DNA of 64,000 nucleotides from Candidatus Kosakonia sp. 282A-S69 (GCF_029433855.1 NZ_JAROAU010000001.1:62001-126000), one strand, 5' to 3'; positions 8,475 to 16,983 are shown, counted from the stretch's first letter. A program made the numbers and translations. The notes: a model not told the origin generated them from the letters alone.

Positions 8475-9440
8475 TCAAATAAGAGGCGTGCTCTTCACCC
8501 CTTCGTCAGTGGAGACCCGTTTACCGATATCGCTAAGCTGCGAAAACTTCTCCAGAAGCTGCGGGCCATCATCAAGGCTGGTGGCGAACATCCACATATA
8601 GGTCATCACGGAGTAGATATGCCCGGCATTGATCCCTTTCGTCGAGGCCATACCAAGAATGGTGAAAGTGAACAATAAGGTGACAAGCGCACCGATAGAG
8701 AGGTACCCCATCGCTTCGCGGTCTGACAAGGCGATGCGCAGTTTCGCAAGCGTTGAGTAGTGACGTCTCAGCGAGCCATGCGCAGCGTGGTGAACATAAT
8801 CCACCTCCTTCTCCAGACGGTTATTTAGCCGTTTAAAGAGCTGCTCGTTTTTACCGGCATACCCCCGCAGGAAACAGGCGAGAAAAAGCACAATCGCAAC
8901 ACAAATCATGCCGGCCCAAAACTCGATCAGCAGCAGCATAATCGCCGCGCCGAATAACGATATCAGGGAGGTAATCAGCATCGGCAGATGCATCTCAAAG
9001 AAATCCACATACTCGCGCGAGAGCGTCACGCGCGCGGCAATGGTGGAGTGATTCAGCTGATATTTACGCTGCGCCATCACAACGGAGACGGCGAGCCCTG
9101 CATAGATACGGGCAAAAGTACGCGTATCGACGCAACGCCTTGCCGCGCCAAGCAGCCATATAAAGAGGATCATCACTCCATACATCGCCGCCTGCAGTGT
9201 CTCTCCTGCCACAATGGCGTTGATAGCAATCCCGGCCAGCACCGGATAGAGCAGATAGGTCACATTCTCGGCAATCACTAACAGAAAGGTGAGGCAGAGT
9301 TTTTTGCGATGGCGAACCGCCAGCTGTTTAAGCATGGCGGTAACACCCGATGGCGGTACGGTAAGGGCGTTATTTTTCGAATTCATGGTTTTAATAATCA
9401 TTCCCGGAGGTTCAGGCGACATTAAGTTGGTTATTTGCAC
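8475..9440 (-). CDS. ABC exporter six-transmembrane-domain protein without ATPase domain
   Basis: About 321 residues if translation starts at the GTG at 9440; an ATG at 9386 would give 303. The body resembles the membrane domain of type I ABC exporters. It has six predicted helices (pairs near residues 48-100, 155-195 and 250-290) and an N-terminal charged coupling segment. No Walker A, signature or Walker B motif is present and the protein ends where the nucleotide-binding domain should start. The next gene is the RND pump rather than an ATPase. It may borrow an ATPase, act with the pump, or do something else; its function is unknown. Confidence 0.75.
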   Translation of the reverse strand: MQITNLMSPEPPGMIIKTMNSKNNALTVPPSGVTAMLKQLAVRHRKKLCLTFLLVIAENVTYLLYPVLAGIAINAIVAGETLQAAMYGVMILFIWLLGAARRCVDTRTFARIYAGLAVSVVMAQRKYQLNHSTIAARVTLSREYVDFFEMHLPMLITSLISLFGAAIMLLLIEFWAGMICVAIVLFLACFLRGYAGKNEQLFKRLNNRLEKEVDYVHHAAHGSLRRHYSTLAKLRIALSDREAMGYLSIGALVTLLFTFTILGMASTKGINAGHIYSVMTYMWMFATSLDDGPQLLEKFSQLSDIGKRVSTDEGVKSTPLI

Positions 9441-9528
9441 TGCTCGCCTGGTTAATCAACGATCATAAGGTTTATCTGTTTAGCCTTAATGCACAGTTGA
9501 TGGAGCCTGTGTGGAGAGCGGGAGAAGC

Positions 9529-9918
9529 TCAGAATCGCCGGACCAGCAGAAACAGCGGAAGCACGCCAAAAAAGGCGGTCAGAAAGCACTCATAATAGAA
9601 AGTGAGATCGTAAATCGTCGGTACGCGATAGCGTAAGCCGTTAAAGATAACAATCAGGCTAATAAAGAGTGAGGCGATGATGAGAAAGATCAGGGCTAAC
9701 TCCTGCAAAACACCGGTTTTCTGCTGCAACACTAATAAAAGCGTGCAGGCGCAGAGGTTGATATAGAGCAATGGCGAGGCGAGCAGCGTCAGCGCCACCC
9801 TCTCACCGAGATGGTGTATTAACAGCAGCCACAGATAGAGCAGGCCCCAGCAGACCAGCAGAAAAACAACCAGTGTGCGAATCATCTCAGGGCTGGGTTT
9901 TATATCTAATTTCATCAT
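9529..9918 (-). CDS. Small four-helix membrane protein, first gene of the efflux operon
   Basis: A 129-residue, very hydrophobic protein with four predicted segments (about 13-34, 40-62, 71-94, 107-126). Two ATG codons follow an AGGAA site; either could be used. It is not a family I can name. It is the promoter-proximal gene of the leftward run (this gene, ABC membrane domain, RND pump, reductase) and is divergent from the AdeR-like regulator, the place held by the adaptor gene adeA in Acinetobacter. Confidence 0.7.
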   Translation of the reverse strand: MMKLDIKPSPEMIRTLVVFLLVCWGLLYLWLLLIHHLGERVALTLLASPLLYINLCACTLLLVLQQKTGVLQELALIFLIIASLFISLIVIFNGLRYRVPTIYDLTFYYECFLTAFFGVLPLFLLVRRF

Positions 9919-10255
9919 TGCTTCATTCCTGATGAATAAACGCTGCCCGGCAGCCGCGATATTTCATGTGCATGTGAGGCAGCACATAATGGCCGTTTGC
10001 GCCAGTGGCAGAAGAGTGAGCGATAATTGTTATCCCGCTGCGTGTACATTTTTTAACGTGAATGTGGAGAGTGTGTGGATCGACTCTTTTTAATCGGGAC
10101 TGATGGGGCATTGAGAAAGAGCGTATTACTGCATGCAACTTTTGCCGTATGGTCTGGTCTGACTCTGGCAAATTGCTGGCAGGACACCACCGTGTTTCAT
10201 TCAGATAAACCTAAATCAATAAGCAGTGGCATCGTCAACGGTCGCGGGAGAGAAG
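9919..10255. other. Divergent control region between efflux operon and adeRS-like genes
   Basis: This 337-base region without a gene contains the candidate AdeR-type direct repeat at 10061-10080 and must hold both divergent promoters. I see no unambiguous -35/-10 pair and no terminator. Confidence 0.5.
10061..10080 (+). promoter_or_regulatory. Candidate AdeR-type direct-repeat operator
   Basis: Two copies of TGTGGA begin at 10063 and 10074, exactly 11 bases apart, inside two ten-base units separated by one A. As I remember it, Acinetobacter AdeR binds two ten-base direct repeats with the same core, separated by one base, in the spacer between adeRS and adeABC. The position here is equivalent. 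Site function is inference. Confidence 0.5.
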
Positions 10256-10960
10256 ATGGACAATAAGCACCTTATTCTGGTTGCTGAAGATGATGATGAA
10301 ATCGCCGATATTCTGCAAAGCTACATCCAGCGCGCCGGAATGCGCACGCTGCGCGCGGCAGACGGCGAGCAGGCGATTAGCCTCTGCTTCCTGCATAAAC
10401 CCGATCTGGTTTTACTTGATATTCAATTGCCCATTCAGGATGGCTGGAGCGTCCTGAGCGCAGTGCGTAAAGAGAGCACGGTACCGGTTATTATGGTTAC
10501 CGCACTGGATCAGGACATTGATAAGTTGATGGGGCTGCGGCTCGGCGCGGATGATTACGTGGTGAAGCCCTTCAACCCCTCAGAAGTGGTGGCGCGAATC
10601 GAAGCCGTGCTGCGCCGCACCAAAGCGGGCGGCGTGCCGCCTTGCGATAAACCGATTCGCACCCAGCATGTGACGGTCTATCCCGACGAGTTTTATGTCG
10701 AGGTGCACGTTGATGGCGAAACGGTCACCCCGCTGCTGACCACCACCGAGTTTAAGCTGCTGGCGCACCTGGCGAAAAATCCGCGCAAAGTCTGCTCCCG
10801 CGAAGAGCTGCTTAATGCCTGCCTGCCGGAGGGCGACACGCTGGATCGCACGGTCGACAGTCACATGAGTAAGCTGCGCAAAAAGCTGGAGCAGTGCGGC
10901 CTGAAGGGGATGCCGGAGAGCATTCGCGGTATGGGCTACCGGCTGGGGCAGATGAAATGA
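10256..10960 (+). CDS. AdeR-like OmpR-family response regulator
   Basis: A 234-residue regulator. The receiver domain (1-120) has the acidic cluster E11-D12-D13, phospho-acceptor D55, T82 and K104. The C-terminal winged helix (about 135-230) is of OmpR/PhoB type and ends R-G-M-G-Y-R-L. The stretch around V-T-A-L-D-Q-D-I-D-K and V-V-K-P-F-N-P is strikingly like AdeR of Acinetobacter, and BaeR is a more distant match. The start is the ATG at 10256 with a GGGAG site. Its stop overlaps the kinase start as ATGA, so the two are translationally coupled. It probably controls the divergent efflux operon. Confidence 0.9.
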   Translation: MDNKHLILVAEDDDEIADILQSYIQRAGMRTLRAADGEQAISLCFLHKPDLVLLDIQLPIQDGWSVLSAVRKESTVPVIMVTALDQDIDKLMGLRLGADDYVVKPFNPSEVVARIEAVLRRTKAGGVPPCDKPIRTQHVTVYPDEFYVEVHVDGETVTPLLTTTEFKLLAHLAKNPRKVCSREELLNACLPEGDTLDRTVDSHMSKLRKKLEQCGLKGMPESIRGMGYRLGQMK

Positions 10961-12030
10961 GCCGCCAGCAGACGCTGGATCGGCAGATCCTGTGGTTTAT
11001 GATCTCGCTGACGCTGATTGTGATTGCCATTGCGATTATCGGCTCTTATCTCTTCTATGCCTTCCTGATCGATTACATCCCTGGCGGTGCGGAAATTGGC
11101 AATGAGGAGCAGATGACGATTGTCGACTGGGCGTGGATCCTGATGGTCACCGTCACGTCGCTCGCCATCTCGCTCTTTTTCGCGGTCAGGCTGTCATCAA
11201 AAATCCTGCGCCCTTTAACCTCGGTTGCCACCAGCCTGCGGCGCATTGCCGAGGGCGATCTCGGCGCGCGCGCCGCCTGCTCCAGTTCCCATCTTGGCGA
11301 GGTCAATAACCTCGTTAATGACTTCAATACCATGGCGGAAAAATTGCAAACCCTTGAGGCGCAGCGGAAATCGTGGAACGCGGCGATTGCCCATGAGCTG
11401 CGCACGCCGGTGACGATCCTGCGCGGCAGGCTGCAGGGGCTGGTCGATGGCGTGTTCGACGCCGACCCGGCGCTTTTTGCCAACCTGCTAAAACAGACTG
11501 AAGGCTTAACCAACCTGATTGAGGATATGCGGGTGGTGAGCTCCTCCGGCGCGGCGCAATTTTCTTTAACCCTTGAGGAGGTCGATTTAGAAGCCACGTT
11601 GCAGAGCGCGATTGACGCCTTCTCGCTGGAGTTCGCGCGCCATCACGTCAACGTGATCGCTGAGTTACGCCCTCAGGCGTGCGTGTGCGATCCGCTGCGC
11701 ATTATTCAGTGTCTGACGGTGCTGTTCGATAACGCCATCAAATATGCCACCTCGAAAACCGTGGTGATCAAAAATGGCGTTACCGATAAAGAGGTGTATG
11801 TGCTGGTGCAGGATCACGGCCCCGGCATTCCTGAAGCGCTGCATAAATTCCTGTTTCAGCCTTTTCAGCGCGGAGCCGACGCGCGCGAGGTGCACCCGGA
11901 GGGTTGCGGGCTGGGCCTGTCGGTGGTGAAAGCGATTATGCTTGCCCACGGTGGCGATGTGACCTACACCCTGACAGCCAACCGCCATTCACTCTTCAAG
12001 CTGAGCTGGCCGTTACACACAACGCGCTAA
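10957..12030 (+). CDS. AdeS-like sensor histidine kinase
   Basis: A 357-residue membrane kinase. Two membrane segments (about 11-38 and 58-78) flank a periplasmic loop of only ~20 residues, so the signal may be sensed in the membrane. A HAMP domain follows (about 78-132), then the dimerisation domain with phospho-acceptor H146 in A-I-A-H-E-L-R-T-P. The ATPase domain has an N-box (D-N-A-I-K-Y), D-H-G-P-G-I and G-C-G-L-G-L. In-frame start codons exist upstream, but the ATGA overlap with the regulator supports this start. The W-N-A-A-I-A-H-E-L-R-T-P core closely matches AdeS. Confidence 0.9.
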   Translation: MSRQQTLDRQILWFMISLTLIVIAIAIIGSYLFYAFLIDYIPGGAEIGNEEQMTIVDWAWILMVTVTSLAISLFFAVRLSSKILRPLTSVATSLRRIAEGDLGARAACSSSHLGEVNNLVNDFNTMAEKLQTLEAQRKSWNAAIAHELRTPVTILRGRLQGLVDGVFDADPALFANLLKQTEGLTNLIEDMRVVSSSGAAQFSLTLEEVDLEATLQSAIDAFSLEFARHHVNVIAELRPQACVCDPLRIIQCLTVLFDNAIKYATSKTVVIKNGVTDKEVYVLVQDHGPGIPEALHKFLFQPFQRGADAREVHPEGCGLGLSVVKAIMLAHGGDVTYTLTANRHSLFKLSWPLHTTR

Positions 12031-12926
12031 GTTAAGTTGAGGCGCCACATCTCACCCAGCCGGGCATCCCACTCGGCCGGGACGATCTTCAATTTTCCCC
12101 GGCGCGGGCTGAGGGTGATTTCACTAAAATAGATCCCCTCTTCCGACGGCATCAGATCGATGCGGCAGTAATCGATCCCTTTGGCTAACCGCTCCGAAGC
12201 GCCGATCGCCTGTTGCAGTAATTCAGGCTCGGGGATCGCGCCAGGCGTGTTGGGATACTCCATCTGATAGGGCTGTAACTGCCATGCGCGGTTATAGACA
12301 TTGATATAACCATTACCGGTTTCATCGGTAAAATCAGCCTCAATCACCTCGGCGACACCGTGAAAACAGTGGAGCCGTAGCATCTCCGGCGTTTGGTCTT
12401 TATTACCGCGGGTAAAGACGTCGATATATTTCTCGCACAGAATAACGGGCGCAATATCTTTGTACTGCCACTCGCGGGTGGAGTAATACATATTCTTTTT
12501 CAGTGCCAGCCCCAGCTTATTAATGGCTGCGCCAACGTTAAGCTGATCCTTATCCAGACAGACCACCGCGCTGCCGCTGTCGTGATTACACTTCAGAACA
12601 AAGCGCTGCGGCAGGCTGTTGAAGTCGATATCCTCGACCCGATGATAAACCCCCAGCAGCGGCACGATACGTAATTGATCGGTGCGCTCATGGACATAGT
12701 CACGCACCGCCAGCTTATCGGCTAACAGGGTGTAGAGTGGGTTACGATCGTAAAGCATGCGGTGGCAAATCTTTTCGCTGAGCGTCACCGGGTGGCGCAA
12801 ATCATGCTCGCGTCCGGAAATTCTTTTCAGCCTGCTGGCGTGAAAATGGCTGTCTGCCACGGCGTAAGCCGTCACTTTTTTCGCTAAATAAGAGATGTAT
12901 TTACGGAAATAGTCGAGTCTGTTCAT
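12027..12926 (-). CDS. TupA-like ATP-grasp protein
   Basis: A 299-residue protein of the ATP-grasp group that includes TupA (teichuronopeptide biosynthesis) and many proteins of capsule and polysaccharide loci. Recognisable parts are the N-terminal Y-R-K-x-x-x-x-P-L-Y-T-L-L-A-D-K-L-A-V-R segment near residues 60-75, the F-V-L-K-C-N-H-D-S-G-S ATP-binding strand near 108-118, the C-E-K-Y-I segment, and the acidic metal site near R-I-D-L and S-E-I-T-L near the C-terminus. An AGGAGG site precedes the ATG. It stands alone with no glycosyltransferase or export genes beside it. It converges on the histidine kinase gene with a four-base overlap. The substrate is unknown. Confidence 0.8.
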   Translation of the reverse strand: MNRLDYFRKYISYLAKKVTAYAVADSHFHASRLKRISGREHDLRHPVTLSEKICHRMLYDRNPLYTLLADKLAVRDYVHERTDQLRIVPLLGVYHRVEDIDFNSLPQRFVLKCNHDSGSAVVCLDKDQLNVGAAINKLGLALKKNMYYSTREWQYKDIAPVILCEKYIDVFTRGNKDQTPEMLRLHCFHGVAEVIEADFTDETGNGYINVYNRAWQLQPYQMEYPNTPGAIPEPELLQQAIGASERLAKGIDYCRIDLMPSEEGIYFSEITLSPRRGKLKIVPAEWDARLGEMWRLNLT

Positions 12927-13226
12927 TGCCCCCTCCTGAGAACAATGAAGATTTTGAACAGGTTTTATTGCGCGATATTGCGCGAATTATGGAGGGAAAA
13001 TGGAGGTCAATGAACAACCATTCTCGCCGTATTGAATAATTCAGCCGCTCTCTTTTTTCCGGTAATAAACTCTGTATCGCTGAACGCCCAAACCGGGCTA
13101 CCAGAATTGGCGGCGCGGGGCATTTGAAGGGTGAGGCAAAGTTCTTTACTCTCGAAGGGCACGCGCGGCTCCATCGCACAGATGATAAAAATCCCCCCTG
13201 ATAATAAAAAATGATAAGGAACAACC
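12927..13226. other. Intergenic region with tandem ATTGCGCGA repeat
   Basis: 300 bases between divergent genes. Two copies of ATTGCGCGA start about ten bases apart near 12968-12987. A short leftward frame (13007-13174, 55 codons) with chromosomal-like codon use is present but has no convincing ribosome-binding site. I see no other structure. Confidence 0.35.
13007..13174 (-). CDS. Possible 55-residue small protein
   Basis: This frame starts at an ATG at 13174 and ends with TGA at 13007. Its composition (few rare codons, no low-complexity runs) is like a real protein and the tail has a basic helical look. There is no Shine-Dalgarno sequence near the ATG, and the product matches nothing I know. 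It lies antisense to the leader of the GNAT operon. Confidence 0.2.
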   Translation of the reverse strand: MEPRVPFESKELCLTLQMPRAANSGSPVWAFSDTEFITGKKRAAELFNTARMVVH

Positions 13227-13658
13227 ATGGCCCTTGAGATCGCCACCCAGGTAACGGAGCAGGACAAAGAGGAGCTGCTGAGCGGCTTACGCCGCTATAA
13301 CCAGCAGTTTATTGATGGCTCTGGCTGGGGCCAGGTCGGCATCTACAGCCGTAACGAGGCGGGCGCGATGATCGGTGGGTTAATCGGTACGCAAAAAGGG
13401 CTATGGCTGTGCATCGATTTTTTATGGGTTAGCGAAGAAGCGCGAGGCGCCCGGCTTGGCAGCGAGCTTATCCGCACGGCGGAAGAGCAAGCAGAGCGTA
13501 TGGGCTGCCGGCACGCGCAGGTGGATACCGTCAGTTTTCAGGCGCTGCCCTTTTACCTTAAACAGGGTTACGAACTGAAATTCAGCCTGCCGGATTATCC
13601 CGAAGAGGGGATGGAGCGCCACTATCTGATTAAGTTAAACCTGAATGCAGCGCGCTGA
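13227..13658 (+). CDS. GNAT-family N-acetyltransferase
   Basis: A 143-residue acetyltransferase with the acetyl-CoA pyrophosphate-binding motif R-G-A-R-L-G-S near residues 73-79 and the C-terminal alpha/beta end [11 protein letters not shown] typical of GNATs. An AAGGA site precedes the ATG. It is the first of three adjacent acetyltransferase genes; the next starts seven bases after its stop. Family members acetylate antibiotics, amino acids, peptides or protein N-termini; the substrate cannot be read from the sequence. Confidence 0.85.
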   Translation: MALEIATQVTEQDKEELLSGLRRYNQQFIDGSGWGQVGIYSRNEAGAMIGGLIGTQKGLWLCIDFLWVSEEARGARLGSELIRTAEEQAERMGCRHAQVDTVSFQALPFYLKQGYELKFSLPDYPEEGMERHYLIKLNLNAAR

Positions 13659-13665
13659 GGCAAAA

Positions 13666-14121
13666 ATGGATATTACGTTGCAGGAACTCAACGAATCGCA
13701 TATTGCCCCCTGCGCGCAGCTCTACTGTCGCACCTATCAGCAAGCGCCGTGGAATGAGAGCTGGCCGTCGCCGCAACCGATCGTCGAGTTTATTCAGACG
13801 CATTTGGGGAATAACTATTTCCGCGGTTATATCGCCAAATGCGGCGATGATGTCATTGCGGTGAGCATCGGCTTTAAAAAACCGTGGCCCGGCGGCGTGG
13901 AGTATTACATTGATGAGTTCTTTATCCACCCGGAGTATCAAAGAAAGGGCATCGGTACGCAGCTGATGGCTTTTATTGAGGCGCGCTGCCTTGATGAAGG
14001 GCTGAATGCGATAATCCTCAACACGCAAAAAGGGTATGCCTCAGATGATTTCTACAAGCGTAACGGCTTTAAAGAGCATCAGGGCTTAATTGTTCTCTCA
14101 AAATCGTTAGACGATCATTAG
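13666..14121 (+). CDS. GNAT-family N-acetyltransferase, aminoglycoside AAC(6')-like fold
   Basis: A 151-residue acetyltransferase. The CoA motif Q-R-K-G-I-G is at residues 92-97, preceded by the strand D-E-F-F-I-H-P-E, and the C-terminal F-Y-K-R-N-G-F is present. The layout resembles AAC(6')-related and general GNAT proteins, but resistance should not be assumed. The ATG at 13666 (site GAGG) is preferred to an upstream in-frame codon that would overlap the previous gene. Confidence 0.85.
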   Translation: MDITLQELNESHIAPCAQLYCRTYQQAPWNESWPSPQPIVEFIQTHLGNNYFRGYIAKCGDDVIAVSIGFKKPWPGGVEYYIDEFFIHPEYQRKGIGTQLMAFIEARCLDEGLNAIILNTQKGYASDDFYKRNGFKEHQGLIVLSKSLDDH

Positions 14122-14130
14122 GAGGCCGCA

Positions 14131-14679
14131 TTGCCCGCTTATACCTCACGCTTATGCCTGCGCCCTGTTACGCAGGAAGATCTTGGCGATCTGTTCGCAA
14201 TTTATGGCGATCCGGCGACCAACACCTTTAACCCGGCGGGGCCCTATCCCGATATTGCATACACAAAAACGGTGCTGGATCGCTGGCTGGCGCACTGGAC
14301 GCAGCACGGCTTCGGCAGTTGGGCGATCGCACTGCGCGACGCGCCTGAGAAGATCATCGGTTTTGGTGGCCTGAGCCTGCGCAGCTTTGCTGATATCCCG
14401 ATGAACAACTTAGGTTACCGCTTTGCCACTGACGCATGGGGCAAGGGTCTGGCGAGCGAATTATCGCTTTACGCGGTGAGATATGGTTTTGAAACGCTCA
14501 ACATGGGGGAAATTTGCGGCGTGGTGCGCGCTAATCATCTGGCGTCGCGCAAGGTGCTGGAGAATGCCGGGCTGAAGTTTGTGCGCGAAATTGCGGATAT
14601 TGAGAATGCGCCGCCAAGCCTGCTCTACGCCCTGAGCAGGGATGAGTGGCAGAAAAGCGCCCCCCATCCCTCAGCCTGA
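14131..14679 (+). CDS. RimJ/RimL-type GNAT N-acetyltransferase with TTG start
   Basis: A 182-residue acetyltransferase of the RimJ/RimL/SpeG type: an N-terminal T-x-R-L-x-L-R-P segment, the CoA motif W-G-K-G-L-A near residues 106-111, and N-x-A-S-R-K-V-L-E-N-A-G-L near 136-150. The start is TTG at 14131, directly after a strong GGAGG site that overlaps the end of the previous gene, so the rare start codon is well supported. It is the last gene of the three-acetyltransferase operon and converges on the secreted-protein gene at 14712. Confidence 0.85.
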   Translation: MPAYTSRLCLRPVTQEDLGDLFAIYGDPATNTFNPAGPYPDIAYTKTVLDRWLAHWTQHGFGSWAIALRDAPEKIIGFGGLSLRSFADIPMNNLGYRFATDAWGKGLASELSLYAVRYGFETLNMGEICGVVRANHLASRKVLENAGLKFVREIADIENAPPSLLYALSRDEWQKSAPHPSA

Positions 14680-14711
14680 AACGCGAGGCGGATCTGCCAC
14701 CTCTCCGCTCA

Positions 14712-15314
14712 TCAGAAGCCCGGCGTGCGGGTCTGTTTGCTGTCCATAAATTTGATACGCGCCTCTCTCCAGACAGGATCGTCCAGTTCAAGAGAGGTAT
14801 TAGAAAGTTTCAGCACGGCTTGTTGCGTAGTGGAAGAGCACGCCATCCCGGCCTGTTTGCCAGGCTCTTTGCACCATACCATCGGCGTCGAATAAGGAGC
14901 ATTTGATGCCGGGCCATACTTCTCGACCGCCGCTTTTTCCATTGCCTCTTTGTTGACAGTCGACCACGGCAGCTCGTAAGTGATCATCGATGCTGCCAGC
15001 GGATGTTTCGCATCCACCGGAACGCGGCCTTCGAAATAGACCTGCAATTTCACACCCTCTTTTTCATACCCGACAAATTTCGGCTGCTTGTTACCGGTGA
15101 CCAGGTTATCTTGCGGGTATTTATCTACCTGCAGCGCAGAAGCGGGCACGTTGAAGTGGGTGGTAATAGCCTTGACGACCTCATCGTAATCCATGCCGGT
15201 TTTCACCCCAGCAACGTCAAATTTTGTCACATCAACGGCACGCAACTCTTCCGCCTGCACCGCAGAAGCCCCCATCAACGAGACGAAAACAATCGCGCTT
15301 AAACGCTTAAACAT
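14712..15314 (-). CDS. Secreted periplasmic protein of unknown function
   Basis: A 200-residue protein with a clear Sec signal peptide (M-F-K-R-L ... A-S-A-V-Q-A, cleavage near residue 21). The mature part has two cysteines (W-C-K-E-P and A-C-S-S) that may form a disulfide. Residues 35-60 (G-V-K-T-G-M-D-Y-D-E-V ...) resemble a SmpA/BLIP-like helix-turn element, but I cannot assign a family. It is monocistronic with its own upstream region. Confidence 0.75.
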   Translation of the reverse strand: MFKRLSAIVFVSLMGASAVQAEELRAVDVTKFDVAGVKTGMDYDEVVKAITTHFNVPASALQVDKYPQDNLVTGNKQPKFVGYEKEGVKLQVYFEGRVPVDAKHPLAASMITYELPWSTVNKEAMEKAAVEKYGPASNAPYSTPMVWCKEPGKQAGMACSSTTQQAVLKLSNTSLELDDPVWREARIKFMDSKQTRTPGF

Positions 15315-15687
15315 CCTGAACTCCTGTTCCTGAAAAAGTAAGCCATTGAGCGCCTTCCACCACGTTCAATGTCGATGGGCATTAAGATAGCAGCGCGCAC
15401 AAAGATGACAACCGCACCGCCCTACCAGGGTTGATAGGTTTTTCCAGGATTGTGCGTTTATGCGCCTCGTCACAGAATCGAAAGAGCAATTTTTGCTCTG
15501 GCAAACAGAGCAACTGAAGCCTGGAATCATGTTAATAGCATGTTGCAAATGATTCGATGTAAATGTTAACAGCTATTAATGCGCGTTACGCATCAGCCGA
15601 TGAGTTTAATGCGCTTATTCAGCTACTTTTCCTGATCCACTCTTCAGAGAGGCGCGTTACAAGCGTCCCTGTATAACTGGAGATGAC
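15315..15687. other. Divergent intergenic region upstream of MFS transporter
   Basis: 373 bases, AT-rich in the middle. GCGCGTTAC occurs at 15581, 15652 and again at 15729 inside the transporter gene. The first copy lies in an inverted repeat ATGCG-CGTTA-CGCAT (15579-15593), a possible regulator site. No gene or terminator is seen. Confidence 0.35.
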
Positions 15688-16971
15688 ATGCAAACATTGA
15701 CCCCTATGGCACGAACCAGCGCGATACTGCGCGTTACCTCAGGCAACTTTCTCGAGCAGTTTGACTTCTTTCTCTTCGGCTTTTATGCCACCTACATTGC
15801 GCATAACTTCTTCCCGGCCAGCAGCGAGTTTGCCTCGCTGATGATGACCTTCGCGGTCTTTGGCGCGGGCTTTTTAATGCGCCCTATCGGTGCGATTGTG
15901 CTTGGGGCCTACATCGATAAAGTGGGTCGCCGTAAAGGGCTTATCGTCACGCTGTCGATCATGGCGGCAGGCACCTTTCTGATTGTGCTGATCCCCTCTT
16001 ACCAGACCATCGGTATCTGGGCACCGCTACTGGTGCTGAGCGGCCGCTTACTACAGGGCTTTTCCGCCGGGGCCGAGCTGGGCGGGGTCTCCGTTTACCT
16101 GGCCGAGATCGCCACGCCGGGCCGCAAAGGGTTTTACACCAGCTGGCAGTCCGGCAGCCAGCAGGTCGCCATTATGGTCGCCGCCGCGATGGGCTTCGCC
16201 CTTAACGCCGTGCTGGAAGAGTCGGCGATCCGTGAGTGGGGCTGGCGGCTGCCGTTCCTTTTTGGCTGCCTGATTGTGCCGTTCATCTTTATCCTGCGCC
16301 GCAAGCTGGAAGAGACCCAGGAGTTTAGCGCTCGCCATAAAAAGCTGGCGATGCGCGAGGTGTTTAAAACCCTGCTGGCGAACTGGCCGGTGGTGATCGC
16401 CGGAATGTTAATGGTGGCAATGACCACTACGGCTTTTTACCTCATCACCGTTTACGCGCCGACCTTCGGTAAAAAAGTGCTGATGCTGAGCGCTTCAGAC
16501 AGCCTGCTGGTCACGCTGCTGGTTGCTATCTCCAACTTCATCTGGCTGCCGATTGGCGGGGCGTTATCCGATCGCTTCGGCCGCAAAGCGGTGCTGGTGA
16601 CCATGACCCTGCTGGCGCTATTCACCGCCTACCCGGCTCTCAGCCTGCTGGCGCAGAACCCCACCTTTACCATGATGCTGACGGTGCTGCTGTGGCTCTC
16701 GTTTATCTATGGTCTCTATAACGGTGCGATGATCCCGGCGTTAACGGAGATTATGCCTACCGAAGTGCGGGTCGCCGGGTTCTCACTGGCCTACAGCCTG
16801 GCAACGGCGGTCTTTGGCGGCTTTACGCCGGTGATCTCAACCGCGCTGATTGAGTACTCAGGCGATAAAGCCTCCCCCGGCTACTGGATGAGTTTTGCGG
16901 CAATCTGCGCCCTGCTCGCCACGCTCTATATGTACCGCCGCAGCAGCTTAACCCTGCAAACCGCACGTTAA
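15688..16971 (+). CDS. MFS citrate/tricarballylate:proton symporter (CitA/TcuC type)
   Basis: A 427-residue, 12-helix transporter of the metabolite:H+ symporter family. Diagnostic segments are [11 protein letters not shown] near residue 18-28, the loop 2-3 motif [19 protein letters not shown] in helix 4, and D-R-F-G-R-K in the second half. These match citrate-proton symporter CitA and tricarballylate transporter TcuC. Which acid it carries is not resolved. It is followed after 12 bases by a periplasmic binding-protein gene, with which it probably forms an operon. Confidence 0.88.
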   Translation: MQTLTPMARTSAILRVTSGNFLEQFDFFLFGFYATYIAHNFFPASSEFASLMMTFAVFGAGFLMRPIGAIVLGAYIDKVGRRKGLIVTLSIMAAGTFLIVLIPSYQTIGIWAPLLVLSGRLLQGFSAGAELGGVSVYLAEIATPGRKGFYTSWQSGSQQVAIMVAAAMGFALNAVLEESAIREWGWRLPFLFGCLIVPFIFILRRKLEETQEFSARHKKLAMREVFKTLLANWPVVIAGMLMVAMTTTAFYLITVYAPTFGKKVLMLSASDSLLVTLLVAISNFIWLPIGGALSDRFGRKAVLVTMTLLALFTAYPALSLLAQNPTFTMMLTVLLWLSFIYGLYNGAMIPALTEIMPTEVRVAGFSLAYSLATAVFGGFTPVISTALIEYSGDKASPGYWMSFAAICALLATLYMYRRSSLTLQTAR

Positions 16972-16983
16972 GGAGAGACGATA

